Source of the DNA: Forficula auricularia | Lineage: Eukaryota > Arthropoda > Insecta > Dermaptera > Forficulidae | Direction of reading: 5' to 3' | NCBI GenBank assembly: GCA_024734495.1 | Contig: JALMQS010000066.1 | Location: 6,106,280-6,170,279 of the forward strand | Length of the DNA stretch: 64,000 nucleotides | Shown here: one piece after another, positions 44,581 to 56,642 of the stretch | How positions within the stretch are numbered: the first letter of the stretch is position 1 | Layout of the letters: each line of letters starts with the position of its first letter | Made by a program: the position numbers and the translations under genes | The notes under the pieces: model-generated | What the model saw: only the letters and a program-made list of their open reading frames with translations | The model's database searches: none | Told to the model about the DNA's origin: nothing

Positions 44581-45742
44581 TTTAAATCTATGATTATTTA
44601 GGGGAGAACCAAATTTAAAAAAATAAAAAAAATATTTTTTTTCATGGACTGTCCTGTAAAAATTATTTTTAAATAAAATTAGGCAAATTTTTTTAAAATT
44701 TAATTTACTCTAAAATATCGTGAAAGAGCATCAAAGTGACTATTTTCAGGTGATTTAATTTACCTGTCATGTTCAGAAGTGGGTCAAATAACAATTATTA
44801 AAAAGATCCCTCAAATTTACGCATTCTTTCCTTATCAACTAGAAATAAGAAAATAATTTTAAATATCAATTATTTTGGGAGATACGATTTAAATAAAGAA
44901 TGGAATTTTCAGTATGTAAGTCCGATAATATACTTTTAGTTTTCGAGCGTTTACATGAAGCTTAATTATTCGTATGGCTTATATTGATCGCCAACCATTT
45001 TGATTTACCAATGACTTTACAAATAACTATCTATTAGAAAATTATTAAGGTAAATTAAAATATATAAGCTTTAAAATTCTACAATTTTTCTGGAATTTTA
45101 TCAAATATATGTTAAACAAATGCTACATGTTGGCGAGAATGGAATTTTTACGTATGAAGTATGTGTAAGCAATTAAGAAAGAATTATACTAGTTAAAGCA
45201 ACAATTAATTGTAGCCCAGGCCAATCAATGTTGTGCATTGTAAGCACTACACCAGGGATGGCAATGGACAAATCTTTACAGACTGACAAATAAGATTACG
45301 TTTTACGTTTGTACGGAACCCTAAAAATCGAAGCCGAAGCACCACCCTACTTTCCTAAACTATATTTGTTAAAGTAATATAAGAATTCTAGATAAAAAAG
45401 TAGAAATATAAATTTTTGAAAACAAAATTAGTACATAGACAATCCATAGGCCAAATCAATAATCTCTTCCTAACATATCTCACTTGAAAACGATCACAAA
45501 TGAAGTGATCAAAACGTCGTGTATTTTTGTTTATGTATATTTGTTAGTGTTTTAACAAATATATTAAACAGTGCATAATGTCAAAAAGTTCTAAAAATCT
45601 TCTGTAAAATCTTTAGGTGAATAAACACAACACTCATTCGCGTTCAAATTAGAAACTAATTTAATAAATTCATTTGGTGATTCTTTAATACATATGACTT
45701 CTAGAGGCTGGAACTACTACATTCATGCTTCCTTGTTTTCAG
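44581..45742 (+). other. Inferred intron
   Basis: 45483-45560 is a family F relic (CTTGAAAACGATCAC, GTGATC, AAAACGTCG). No other recognisable feature. Confidence 0.4.
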
Positions 45743-45775
45743 AGTCCTACAATCCTTCAAGACCCGGCTCCACAC
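45743..45775 (+). CDS. Host gene, candidate 33-nt microexon
   Basis: A strong acceptor (CTTCCTTGTTTTCAG) and a perfect donor (CAC|GTACGT) bound 33 bases. In phase 0, the phase left by the 41203 exon, they read SPTILQDPAPH without a stop. The next exon is also entered in phase 0, so the microexon could be included or skipped without changing the frame. Evidence is splice signals, length divisible by three and local GC content only. Confidence 0.5.
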
Positions 45776-45839
45776 GTACGTTCAACTCTGACTTATCCCA
45801 TGAATATTCCCCATCTTCTTCTTAAGATGTGAGGACCAA

Positions 45840-46345
45840 TTATAGCTGCTTTCTATTTGACCTGTTTTATAAAAAAATGAAACCCGATTTAAAACAAAAG
45901 ACACTGCCAACAATGTAAAAGATCCGTTTTGATTAATTTCAAAAAAATCATACTACGGGAAATATAAATGGATTGAAAAGCAAAGAAGTGAGCAAATCTG
46001 CCAAAAAACTTACTAAAATTTTGGGCTAAGCGAAATGAACATATCGATGTTATAGACGAACTGAGAGTAGAATTCAATTTTGTTTTGCCGCTTTGTTTAC
46101 TTTGTTTTCACATTCCATTGTTTTCAGAATAATTTCTTTTTTTATCTCAATTTCAAAATATTTCGAATTTTTGTAATTGAATTTAACGTCTCAGGGACAC
46201 TAAGTTTCACAAAACACGAGGGACAGTCGGTCGATATTGAAGCGCGTTTGATATAGCTCAGCACCCTTTTAAATTGAAAAAGAAAACCTACCTTTCGAGG
46301 TTACCATCCGGGGTGTTCATTTTGTCAAATAGAAAGCAGCTATGA
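45840..46345. repeat. Possible TIR element in intron
   Basis: 'ATAGCTGCTTTCTATTTGAC' at 45842 has its inverse 'GTCAAATAGAAAGCAGCTAT' at 46324-46343. The interior is not recognised. Confidence 0.5.
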
Positions 46346-46495
46346 CTTAAAGGTGTTGAACCTTTGTGCGTGCTTAATACTAAAAGAAAAAAACTCTTGA
46401 GAGCGCCTGTGTGTAAATATAAACCCTGAGCCTCAAATCATATCGCAGTATTTAGGTTTTCCTATACTTTTTATTCTGATATTATATTCTTTTCC

Positions 46496-46705
46496 AATAA
46501 CATCTAATCTATCAAACTTACTTCTGAAAATATATAGTTAAGCTTTGCTTTATTTTCATTTGTTCATAAAAAATTATACATAAGTGACTGTCTATTCTTT
46601 AATAACATCTAATCTATCAAACTTACTTCTGAAAATATATAGTTAAGCTTTGCTTTTATTTTCATTTGTTCATAAAAATTATACATAAGTGACTGTCTAT
46701 TCTTT
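46496..46705 (+). repeat. Tandem duplication, 105-bp unit
   Basis: 'AATAACATCTAATCTATCAA...GTGACTGTCTATTCTTT' occurs twice head to tail, with only single-base length differences in T and A runs. Confidence 0.9.
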
Positions 46706-46830
46706 CTTAATAAGAAAGTTGAGCATAGTGCTGCCATTTGTAAAATGGCAAAGTTGCATAATAAGTTATGGGAATATAAACATTTTTCAAGCTTGTTTGA
46801 TTTATTTAACAAACAAGAAAAAAAATATTA

Positions 46831-47039
46831 GAATGAAAAAATGGGGGGGGGGGGATCGAGAAGGCTAGGGGTTAGCGTGTCAGCCTGCTAACCAAGTGGA
46901 CCCGGGTTCGAATCCGGCTCGAGGCATCCGGCTAAAACCTGACCCGGGGGTAGAGACAAATTTTAAAATAATAAGTAGTATCGTAAATTGGCTTATGGCT
47001 AGAAAGGCCAAAAAGCAAAAAAAAAAAGAATGAAAAAAT
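46831..47039 (+). mobile_element. tRNA-derived SINE with 12-bp TSD
   Basis: The body is 46843-47027. It has a run of G, a tRNA-like head with 'GGCTAGGGGTTAGCGTG' and a perfect B box GGGTTCGAATCC (46904-46915), then an unrelated body and a poly-A tail. TSD GAATGAAAAAAT lies at 46831-46842 and 47028-47039. The head is not a functional tRNA because no full acceptor stem closes. Confidence 0.85.
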
Positions 47040-47649
47040 CAATAAGTATTATTTTTTATTTTTAATATTTAAAAGAATATTATTATTATTATTATTATTT
47101 TGATTGAACGAAGAAAACAGTATACATTTACCATATCTTAACAACTTACTTGGCGATTCAACAAAGGAGGATTTGCGATTTTTCGCCACATCTTAAATAA
47201 AAAATATTTATTTTTCTATAACTATATATTTTTATATATAGGTATACAGTGTGTCAATTTGAAAACTTGCCACCCCTAGTATCGCTAAACTGGCAAATTA
47301 TTTCAAAAATCCCTGAGACACGTTGTATTCGAGGGGGAAGAATTTTGACGTATAAATTAGATCGCCCCCTTCACCCCCTGTCCCCCAGAGCCCCCCAAAA
47401 AATCTTAAATGGGAAAGGGGGTCGAGTGAAACATCATTTTGAAGGGCTTTTTATTCTCTACTTTTTGGCGTACCATTTTTTTAAATTTGAGTGCTGCGTT
47501 GCCAAGTTAGGCGTCTTTTAATTTTGCAAAATTGAATTTTTGTAATTATTTGTGTGATACATTAAACTTATAAATTCTCATTAAAACAGGTTTTGACGGT
47601 GGTACGTTGTTTTAATAAATCAATTTTTACAGATAAAGTAGCATCATAC

Positions 47650-47757
47650 CTACTAGATTAAAATTATTGGATAAAAAATACTTGGTTATCCAATAATTTT
47701 AAAAAATGTTTCACCAAGTACCAACACCAAATTCCTTAAAAACTACTACTAGATTAA
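47650..47757 (+). mobile_element. 84-bp palindrome-plus-tail element with 12-bp TSD
   Basis: The insertion 47662-47745 is flanked by two copies of CTACTAGATTAA. The sister family C copy has a single CTACTAGATTAA at 50942-50953, an empty site. The insert is a small hairpin (AAAATTATTGGATA..TATCCAATAATTTT) followed by a tail 'TGTTTCACCAAGTACCAACA', homologous to the family D tail. Confidence 0.85.
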
Positions 47758-47798
47758 CGTAAACCACAAACAAATTAGAACGCGTTTTTATTCTTGTA

Positions 47799-47799
47799 C

Positions 47800-47832
<33 letters not shown>
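47799..47832 (+). repeat. TATC microsatellite at Helitron start
   Basis: About eight tandem TATC units directly precede the Helitron 5' end and merge with it. Confidence 0.85.
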
Positions 47833-47833
<1 letters not shown>

Positions 47834-48134
47834 ATATATAAAATAGAAAAGTATGTGGATATGTATGTGGAAACGATCTGATTGGCCAGTGCATAGCCAA
47901 TGGCAAAGCGTTAAATTATTAGAACGATTCTGATTGGTCAGATAGGGATCGTGCTTAGCCAATGTGTTAAATAAATCTTTCTTTATTGTTCCTTATTGTT
48001 GAATCATTTTAATTCAGCACATTATTTCAATACTTACAGTATCATTTTAAATTTCAATTATTAAATTGGTATGAACGAGACGCTTCCCGCCAGGGGCTAG
48101 GTGACGCCGGGCCGAAGGCCCGGTCGTCAGCTAG
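47829..48134 (+). mobile_element. Non-autonomous Helitron, copy 1
   Basis: 5' end TCTATATATATAAAATAG. The 3' end has the hairpin CCGGGCC-GAA-GGCCCGG (48107-48123) seven bases before the terminal CTAG, followed by T. 5' TC, a 3' hairpin and CTRR are diagnostic of Helitrons. It shares 'CAATGGCAAAGCGTTAAATT' with the copy at 56198. No Rep/helicase. Confidence 0.85.
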
Positions 48135-48189
48135 TTTAATATATTTAGTAAAGGATTAACAAAACAGAATTGAAAACAACAAATTCAAA

Positions 48190-49320
48190 ATTGAAAACAC
48201 CAAAACTAAATAAACAAAAAAAATAATTTTTATAAAAAAAATAAACCGACTTCAAAAAAATTAAATGCAACAAAAAAATAATAAGAACTCAAAAATAAAA
48301 TAAAATGCACTAAAATGTATAAAATAATTATTTAATTTAGTTACAACTAAACGATGAAATATTTACATGAAATCACTTTTTGAAGTCGGTGCTAAACAAA
48401 CTATATAAGCGAGCGTGCCCGCCAAACGTACTAAGTAAGATCCGTCGAGTGCGATTCATAAAATGTATATGTTTAGCACCGACTTCAAAAAGTGATTTCA
48501 TGTTAATACATATTTCGTCGATTAGTTGTAACTAAATAAGATAATTATTTTATACCTTTTAGTGCATTTTATTTGATTTTTGAGTTCTTATTATTTTATT
48601 TGTTGCATTAAATATTTTTGATGTCGGTTTTATTTTTTTTATAAAAATTATTTTTATTTTTCTCTTTTTAGTGATGTTATTAATAGTGACTTGAGATAAT
48701 ACTTTGTATGCATCTCCTAAGAGACAGATTCGGACGAAGGAATCAGAAAATGATAATAAAATTCAATTCATAAATATAGAAATACTCTCGAAACGTTTGG
48801 GGATTTTAATTGAATGTTTTAAGATTTTTTTTCATAAAAGATTTTATTTATTATAATTTGGATTATTTGCTCGTAAGAATTGAAGATTTACGTTATTTCG
48901 TCATTGATCATATCATCTGAACTTGACCAAATTAATATGAGACCACCCCTAAGGTACCCCTTTTCCAATAAAACAAGAATCATCGAAATCGGTCCACGTG
49001 GCAAATAGTTCTCGCTGAACATATATAAAATAAATAAATAGGTATCTTAACTATCTTGGAACTATACTGATCCAAAAGCAGAAAGAATCATCAAAATCGG
49101 TTCATAAACAAAGAAGTTATGTCTGAACAAACATAACAAAAAAGGTCCAATACCAATGAAAAAAAAACAGGACCAATCGGAAATTAGACTGAACCCAATG
49201 CAAAAAATAATCATCAAAATCGGCTCACAATTGGCGAAGATATCAGGTAACAGACACAAAAAAAAAATTCAGTCGAATTGAGAACCTCCTCCTTTTTTGA
49301 AGTCGGTTAAAAAAGTAAAC
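48190..49320 (-). repeat. Family E composite repeat, copy 2
   Basis: Reverse orientation relative to 25140-26660. The palindrome half (48190-48660) has 'AAATCACTTTTTGAAGTCGG' and its inverse. It is followed by 'TCTCGAAACGTTTGGGG' and the 'ATCGAAATCGGTCCACGTGG' region, and ends 'CCTCCTTTTTTGAAGTCGG'. It lacks the two retroelement insertions seen in copy 1. Confidence 0.75.
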
Positions 49321-49723
49321 TGACATTAGTTGGTGAGGTATTTAAAGTTTGATGATTACTGCGATAGTTTTAATACGTTTAAAAATGGTGTACACAATTC
49401 AGCAGAGAACTGAAATGATTTTTATTTATGGGGAGCAGGGAAGATGCACAAGATGAATGGCAGAATTTTTTTTTTTTTGACTTTGTTGTTTTCAATTTTT
49501 TTTTTGTTAATCATTTGCAAAATAAATGTACAAGAACCCCTTTGCCATTTAAGATTTTTTTGGGGTGGGGGTGGCTTTGAGGGCAGGGAGTGAAGGGGGC
49601 GATCTAATTTATACGTCAAAATTCTTCCACCTCGAATACAAATTTGACGTGTCTCAGCGATTTTTGAAATAATTTGCCAGTTTAGCGATACTAGGGGTGG
49701 CAAGTTTTCAAATTGACACACTG

Positions 49724-50446
49724 TATATAATAATTATCTCGACAGACGTGGACACTTTCATGAAATTATATCTATTGAGATAATCGAGTAACCTTTAACT
49801 ACATACATATAATTTAATTGAAAGATGAAGTCTGTCAATTAAATTATATAAAGTCAAACATTAATCGAATATCTCACTAGATTATAATTCCATGCAATTT
49901 TTTCCTTTGTCCACTCAGTGGCCTGGGTCAGAGCGTGTTATATTCATTGAGCATGAGTTTGATTTCTAAATGAGCCAGTATCATGTTCAATTTTGAATAT
50001 ATTACTCTTCTCATTAGAATGAAAATCATGATAATTTAATTTAAATTAATTTTCAAAACAAAAGCCGTTAATATGACTAAATTGTCCAAGCATTTGATAC
50101 ATTAAAGATAATTCTCAGAAAATTATTATTTTTTAAATCTTGACAAAAATCTAATACAAAATTATTGAATAAGTTTTAAAATAATTATTTAATTTTAATA
50201 ATATATAATAATGCTTGTTGATCATTTAAAGTGATCTGTTTTTCTTTAAAGAAATAGAGTGATGATAAGTTATTCAAAATTTGAGTATGAAAAAGTCTTT
50301 AAATAAAAATAAATAAATATTTGATGGCTGTTCACCATCATTCATCATTCATCAAATATGAAAGTAGTAAATTCTTTTAAAAATATTTTTACACCATTTA
50401 GAAGAATATAAACAAATATTTGAGATCATAAAATTTCTTCAGATCC
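49724..50446 (+). other. Inferred intron, unassigned
   Basis: No recognised repeat or gene. A short 'ATCATTCATC' repeat lies at 50338-50356. Confidence 0.35.
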
Positions 50447-50520
50447 AGTCGACAATCTGTGGCCCCAGGGCCGCATGCAGCCCGTAATATTCTTTGCACC
50501 GGGCTCTAACAAATAAATTA
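50447..50520. repeat. hAT end fragment
   Basis: 'GGCCCCAGGGCCGCATGCAG' matches the left end of the hAT element at 58905. It is truncated beside the family C element. Confidence 0.5.
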
Positions 50521-50526
50521 TATATA

Positions 50527-51471
50527 CAGTGTGTCAATTTGAAAACTTCACACCCCTAGTAATGCTAAACTGGCAAATTATTTAAAAAATCAATGAAACA
50601 AGTCAAATTTGTATTCGAGGGGAAGAATTTTGACGTATAAATTAGATTGCCCCATTCACTCCCCTGTCCCCACAGCCACCCCCCCTCCTAAATCTTAAAT
50701 GGGAAAGGGGGTCGAGTGAGACATCATTTTGAAGGACTTTTTATTCTATACATTTTGGTGTGCCATTTTTTTTTAAATTTGAGTGCTGCGTTGCCAAGTT
50801 GGGCGTCTTTGAATATTGCAAAATTGAATTTTTGTAATTATTTGTGTGATACATTAAACTTATAAATTCTAATTAAAAGAGGTTTTGACGGTGGTACGTT
50901 GTTTTAATAAAACAATTTTTACAGATAAAATAGCACCATACCTACTAGATTAACGTAAAATTCGACTTTGATGTTTTCAATTTTGTTTTGTTAATCCTTT
51001 GCAAAATAAATGTACAAGAATAAAAACTCGTTCTTATTTATTTGTGGTTTACGTTAATCTAGTAGGTATGATGCTATTTAATCTGTAAAAATTGATTTAT
51101 TAAAACAACGTACCACCGCCAAAACCTCTTTTAATTAGAATTTATAAGTTTAATGTATCACACAAATAATTACAAAAATTCATTTTTGCAATATTCAAAG
51201 TCGCCTAACTTGGCAACGCAGGACTTAAATTTAAGAAATAGCACACTAAAATGTAGAGAATAAAAAGTACTTCAAAATGATGTCTCACTCGACCCCCTTT
51301 CCCCTTTAAGATTTGGGTGGGGTGGTGGCTCTGGGTGGAAGGGGGGTGAAGGGGCGATCTAATAAAAATTCTTCCCCTTCGAATACAAATTTGACGTGTC
51401 TCAGCGATTTTTGAAATAATTTGCCAGTTTATCGATACTAGGGAGTGGGAAGTTTTCAAATTGACACACTG
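50527..51471. mobile_element. Tc1-like long-TIR element (family C), copy 2
   Basis: 945 bp; CAGTGTGTC ends flanked by TA (50525-50526, 51472-51473). The arms are about 430 bp each with a short centre near 51000. There is no ORF of note. It shares arms and centre with copy 1. Confidence 0.85.
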
Positions 51472-51473
51472 TA

Positions 51474-51570
51474 TATGTTTATTTGCATCAAGCAGAGGAT
51501 AGTCTCATTGATTTCCCTTTATAAATCACAGATCTGATACTCTCGGCAAAACAAAATCTTTTCAATTTAG
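51474..51570 (+). repeat. PLE terminal-repeat fragment
   Basis: 'TTTATTTGCATCAAGCAGAG' and 'GATACTCTCGGCAAAACAAA' match the 3' half of the PLE terminal repeat. The ribozyme part is absent, probably removed when family C copy 2 inserted. Confidence 0.65.
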
Positions 51571-51907
51571 TAAAATTATCAATAGCTCAGCGGATCTAGT
51601 ATTTGACAATTTATTGTGTTTTTCTTTAGAAATTTTAACTTTACTACCCTCGGCAATTCGAATTTTTATACTTATATGTAAATTTACCATTTTCAAAATT
51701 GGAAATCTTATGCTTCACTTTTTTTAAGAAAGAATAAGCAGTCAGCTTTCCACTTGTATTTAACTTGCCTGGTTTGTTTTAGAAAATATTAGGTTAGTTT
51801 TTCTAATGGGAATTGCATTTTTAACTAACATTAAAGTAAAAGTCTACTACTAACCTCCCCTTGGCTAGTTCAGGTGGTTGTAGAGGGTTTTTGTGTTGCC
51901 ACTGTAG
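51571..51907 (+). other. Inferred intron end
   Basis: Unassigned sequence leading to the acceptor at 51907. A second possible acceptor (CTAGTTCAG) lies at 51865-51873 but its frame gives a Cys-rich, implausible peptide. Confidence 0.4.
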
Positions 51908-52115
51908 ACGCCAGGCGCCGCGGACCCACCTGTCAAGTCTCGTTATACACCACTGGGTGCCCTTTCGTCTATGCAGCCTCCGGGGGCGCCTCCTGCTTCG
52001 CCTTCGGCACCTGCTGGTGCACCTGCCACGCAGAGACCACCTCCGCATCACACGCCGCCCAGAAGACCCGTCGCCTCGGCCTTCTCAGCGCCTCCGCAGC
52101 ACCATCAGCCTCACG
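51908..52115 (+). CDS. Host gene, Pro/Ala/His-rich internal exon
   Basis: Acceptor TTTTTGTGTTGCCACTGTAG, donor ACG|GTATGT. Entered in phase 0, 208 nt reads 'TPGAADPPVKSRYTPLGALS', 'MQPPGAPPASPSAPAGAP' and 'RPPPHHTPPRRPVAS', leaving one base. The region is far GC-richer than its surroundings. It would encode a disordered proline-rich linker; I do not recognise the protein. An overlapping frame from 51874 is also open but Cys-rich and does not fit the downstream phase. Confidence 0.65.
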
Positions 52116-55100
52116 GTATGTACCTACTCGCAACACACCATAACTCCTCTACTCCACGACAAATCACTTATTCACACCTTCCTACATTTTGCAGCAACAT
52201 TCTTCTCTCTCTTATGGAAGCCCCAAATATCTAACTCCTATATTTGAAGTATTTTATTTTTAAGACCGGCTCGTAGAACTCATTGGATATTTGATAAATA
52301 GGCAGCTCAAGGGACAATGAAAAGAACAAATTCCGAATAAAATAATTTATTAGATATCTAGCTGTTAGAGCTTGTATTTTTCTGTGATTAATTTTATTAA
52401 ATATAAAACTTGGGTCAGGTAACTTTCTTTTCACTGTGAATCTAATTTATTAGAAATTCTTAGCAACATCTTTTTTCGATCTTGTGCAGATGCAATTAGA
52501 TACAAGGCGAATCTTGTACTCAGCACTCTCTGCGTTGCTATCACAATAAGCTTGAACAATAAACTCCCGATATGCATTAGCCCAGCCCAACGCATGATGG
52601 TTACTAAAAACGTTAGAATCTCACCTGCTGAATGAGACCGCTGATCTCTAGGTCCACTAGAACACAGACAGTTATTTCTCAAAATATGGAATATCTTTGC
52701 ACCATTCTTTATAATAAGAATACAATTGAAAACAATGAAAGATAATGCTAATACATTGCGATAGGTATTACGATGGGTATTGGCTCATAAAATTTATAAT
52801 AGATGACGAATAAAGGAGGGTCACCACGGTCAAATTTAGGGTTAAATACAGGCTATCGACATTTTATAATGTAAATCCTGAAAATGTGAGATTAACTATT
52901 CTGTTACATTTGAAAGGTTGATTTCTGCAATTCATTATAAATCACTCTATTTGAATATAATATGAATATAAAATGAAAGTATTAATTTATCATAGATGGC
53001 ACTTGGCTCCTTAGTGTCCTGAATTTTTATTGCACTGTACTCTGAGCCTTTAGACGTGACCAAATCACTTAACCTAAAATCGTGGTGGATGCTCATCTGC
53101 TCATTCGTGAGAACGATAGCATAATAAGCCAATGGAAACGTCGTAGATAAATTGTATTATTTGTTTGTGTTTAATAAATAGCTATAATTAATTAGGATTT
53201 AAAGAAAATTCAACTTTTAAAATAATTTATTGGACCGTCATTTTCACGACAAGGAGGAGTTGACCCTTGAAAAAAGGAAGGATTCTCTGTTGATTCGCAA
53301 CAATACAAGCAAAAAGTTTATGCTAGAGTATATAGGACAGACAATAAGGATTCATAATTCATAAGCCCAAAACTGTTTGCTGTTTATGTACCACTACTAA
53401 CCAATCTCGTGCTCGTTTGACAAATCTGTCAACACTGTCCCAGATTGTATATATTTTATCATAGAAATGTCAGATAAAGTACATTATAAAGGAAGATTTA
53501 TAAAACAAAAAGTTCTTAATAAGCGATTGAAAGTTGCGACAATGGCTGAAGCGAAAAAACGTCAAAAAATGTGCTAAAGTTAACCCACTTTTTAGGTTAA
53601 ATAAATGCTTTGTTGCCATCTTGATTTTAGTGTAAATTTTTCATTATTTATTCATTATTATCTCAGAAACTGTGGTGTAACTATGAATTAAAATTTTCTT
53701 AAAAAATGTATTAGTTATTGTTTAATGTTGGTTTAGTTTTTTATAAAAATGGTAAGAAGAGTTTCTTAAAAATAATTAAATATGTATGTAAACTTTCCGA
53801 TATCCCGTATAGTGCAATGTACTAGTATAAGAGTCTGAAAAACTCTATCTTTGGAATTTAATATCTCCAGAACTATATTGTTCATAAATTTCGTTTTGCC
53901 ACCAATCGATGCAAAAGTATATAAAAAATAATCTATCTAAATTTCAAAAAAATCCTAAGAAAACCCATATGGTGAAACAACTACTTGAAAAGAGTAAAAA
54001 TGACGTTCCAAAAAATTATTTCATTCGGAAGTTTTTATTATCCTTGTGTTTCCTCTCCATCGAATCTTCATTAAATGAGGAGTATCCATAGTTATGGGAT
54101 TTTTGTGCCAGATTTAAAGAAAAATAAATTGTCGAGGGCCGCACATAAAATATACTAATTTTAACGATAGTTGTTAGAAAAGATACTAAATATTAATTAT
54201 ATAATATACCATGACAAATAAGCAAAAGCGTCATAACATAATACTACGTGGAAGCCATTCTATAATTAAAAATAATAAATAGATAAAATAATAGACAATC
54301 GTTTTCTTTAATTTATATTATTAAAATTAGTAGTAGGTAGAAAAAACTAGATATTATATTCAAATAATGCTCTAAATAATTATTAAGTAATAATAGAGGT
54401 AATAGATGAAATATTGATAATAATCAAGCAGAAGCACGTGTTTCATTTGATGTTAATTCGATAACGAAATATTAATGAAAATAAAGATTAAACGTCGTGT
54501 TCTTTGTAATTAAAACGGGGAGTTTATATTTGTATGTCTCTTCTAACGGTATTTTGCAACAATTTTTTTTTTAGAATAAAATTCTAAATATGTAGTTTGA
54601 TTTATCTATAATTTCTAGAATCGCCGGTTTTTCTGAATTTTCAATTTTTTTCCCTTGTTTTAATAAATAAAATATTCAGAACGTGAAGAAAAATCATTTT
54701 CAACCCTTATTTTTTTCTGTCTGTCTGGATTGAGATACCCTTGATAACTTAAGGAGATTCTTTCGCGACAATCCACGCCAAAAGTTTTAGCCTCGTAACC
54801 ACTCTATAAATATGAATGGAACTAAAATTTTAGGGTATTTTTTTTTACCTGACTGTCCACTCACACTACGAAATCTCTATATAGATACACACATACTTGC
54901 CGGATCGTTTCCAAGCCATTGTGCGTATATCCCCTCCACTAAAAATAGTCGCCCAAATATGTTTTTTTTTGTAAAGAATTGAGTATCTATTTGAGAAAGA
55001 AAGATTGAATTTTTTCTCAAAATCAACTTGTGATATTGATCAATTAATTTTAAGAACATGAATTTAGGTCATTTATCAAAGATATTAATGTTTTTTTTTT

Positions 55101-56197
55101 TGTTTTTTATCAAATCTACGTGGTAAATAATTTCTATTTTTTTTTAACTTACTCCGAATATATTATTCTAACAAATATTAGTTTTTCATCAAGATGGCGA
55201 AATCCTTCAATGAAAAAAAATAAAATAATGATTATATCCCCACCCTTTCCCTATCTACCCTATGTAAAAATGTCATTTTTAATTGCAATTATTTCATGTT
55301 TGGTGTGGTAAATCGTCTTCAAATTTTAACAGTATGTGTATTATGCTTTTAATGACTTATATTCCAAGTTTCAAAGACTTCTTGAATTTTTGCATTTCTG
55401 AAAGAACTACCCTAAGAACGAAAAGTCGTAGAAAGTTCGTTTGTATTTTCAATACGAAGAACTCAAAGATATTGGGCTTTTTCTATCTCTTTGGGCTAAA
55501 AAATTCAAAATTATTCCAAAAAAATTATATTTTTTAAAGATTTTGACCCGTTTCTATAGTTAACAATCGAACAGGTGTGTTTTGAATTCATTGAAACCGC
55601 GAACAGCTTACGAGTCTTGAAAAATTTTTACTTTTTCCTCCCATTTATATATTAAAACACAAAATTTAAATTACATATACGTATAAAATAATGTATAATT
55701 ATATAATTTTTAAACTGTTTTATGCTGCTCAACGAGATTAAATAATGATCTCAGTGCAAAAATAAAGCTCTCTCTCTATTTATCTACTCTCTTCTTTCTC
55801 AGAAGCCAAAAAGAAAGGGAAAACTTTTTACATTAGATAGATGAAAGACAAAAAAAGAGATCCGGGGATGATCCTGGCTTACCCCTCGAATTATATTAAG
55901 CGCTTTTACGTCAGAAATAATAATTCTAGATATAGATAAATGTAAGTATAAAATATGATTTTTATATTTTATTTAAATGTCACAAAAGCTTTACACGCAC
56001 ACATACACAATGACTATTTCAACATATATGAGAAAATTTCATTTCGTTGTCCCAGTATAATTTAATAAATAAATTAATGTTCGCATTGGGTGAGAGTAGT
56101 GTAGTAACCATTGAACATGTCTATTCTGTAGTTCTTAAATCAAGTCGTTAATTTTATGTCTTAGTAGAAAGGTAGATAATTGAAATGCATATATTTA
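52116..56197 (+). other. Inferred intron with hammerhead-repeat relics
   Basis: 53103-53230 is a family F half copy (GTGAGAACGATAG, GAAACGTCGTAG, AATTAATTAGG). 53550-53640 keeps GCTGAAGCGAAAAAACGTC, a ribozyme with stem II deleted. A minus-strand 83-codon ORF at 52431-52682 has no recognisable domain. The rest is unassigned AT-rich sequence. Confidence 0.45.
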
Positions 56198-56464
56198 TCT
56201 ATATATATATATAGATATATATAAAATGGAAAAGTATGTATGTATATATGTTTGTATGATCCAAACGATCTGATTGGCCACTGCTTAGCCAATGGCAAAG
56301 CGTTTAATTATTAGAATGATTCTGATTGATCAGATAGTGATCGTGCTTAGCCAATAAATATTAAAACGAAAACTTTTGGTCGTCTCGAGACGCTGCCAGC
56401 CAGGGTAACCCGCCCGGAGGGTCTAGTGCAGAAGGCATGCCGAAGGCACGCCTGGAACAGCTAG
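56198..56464 (+). mobile_element. Non-autonomous Helitron, copy 2
   Basis: TC start with TATA-rich 5' end. It shares 'GATCTGATTGGCCA' and 'CAATGGCAAAGCGTTTAATT' with copy 1. The 3' hairpin GGCATGCC-GAA-GGCACGCC (one mismatch) stands before CTAG (56461-56464), followed by T. Confidence 0.85.
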
Positions 56465-56483
56465 TATTTATATATATAAAGGA

Positions 56484-56583
56484 ATTTGTTTGGTAAGGGG
56501 GACAACCGTATGTTTTGCAGTGGGTAACAAATCACTTAGGTATCGATTTGGCAAAACATTTGATTTTCTCCCTTACCAAACAA
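56484..56583. repeat. Small inverted repeat
   Basis: 'TTTGTTTGGTAAGGG' and its inverse 'CCCTTACCAAACAAA' bound about 100 bp between the Helitron and the inferred last exon. Confidence 0.6.
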
Positions 56584-56642
56584 ATTTATGCATATGTCAA
56601 TTGATCTACCTCTCTACTAACCCTCCTTCTCCTCGCTTGCAG

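Larger units (their letters stand above)
47247..49723. mobile_element. Tc1-like long-TIR element (family C), copy 1, with nested insertions
   Basis: Ends CAGTGTGTCAATTTGAAAAC and its inverse, each flanked by TA. The left (47247-47640) and right (49490-49723) parts are inverse related and share 'CTAAACTGGCAAATTATTT'. The element has no transposase. A short palindromic element (47662-47745), a Helitron (47829-48134) and family E copy 2 (48190-49320) lie inside. The copy at 50527-51471 gives the uninterrupted structure. Confidence 0.8.

Noticed and set aside
46854..46925. Possible functional tRNA gene
   Set aside because: The B box is perfect but no acceptor stem closes, and the unit has a SINE body, poly-A tail and TSD.
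51861..52247. Cys-rich open frame from 51874 (CQVSLYTTGCPF...CWCTC) suggestive of a defensin-like peptide
   Set aside because: Cysteine spacing does not fit the CxxxC...CxC pattern, there is no signal peptide, and it overlaps a frame whose splice phases fit the neighbouring exons. A GC-rich stretch keeps several frames open by chance.
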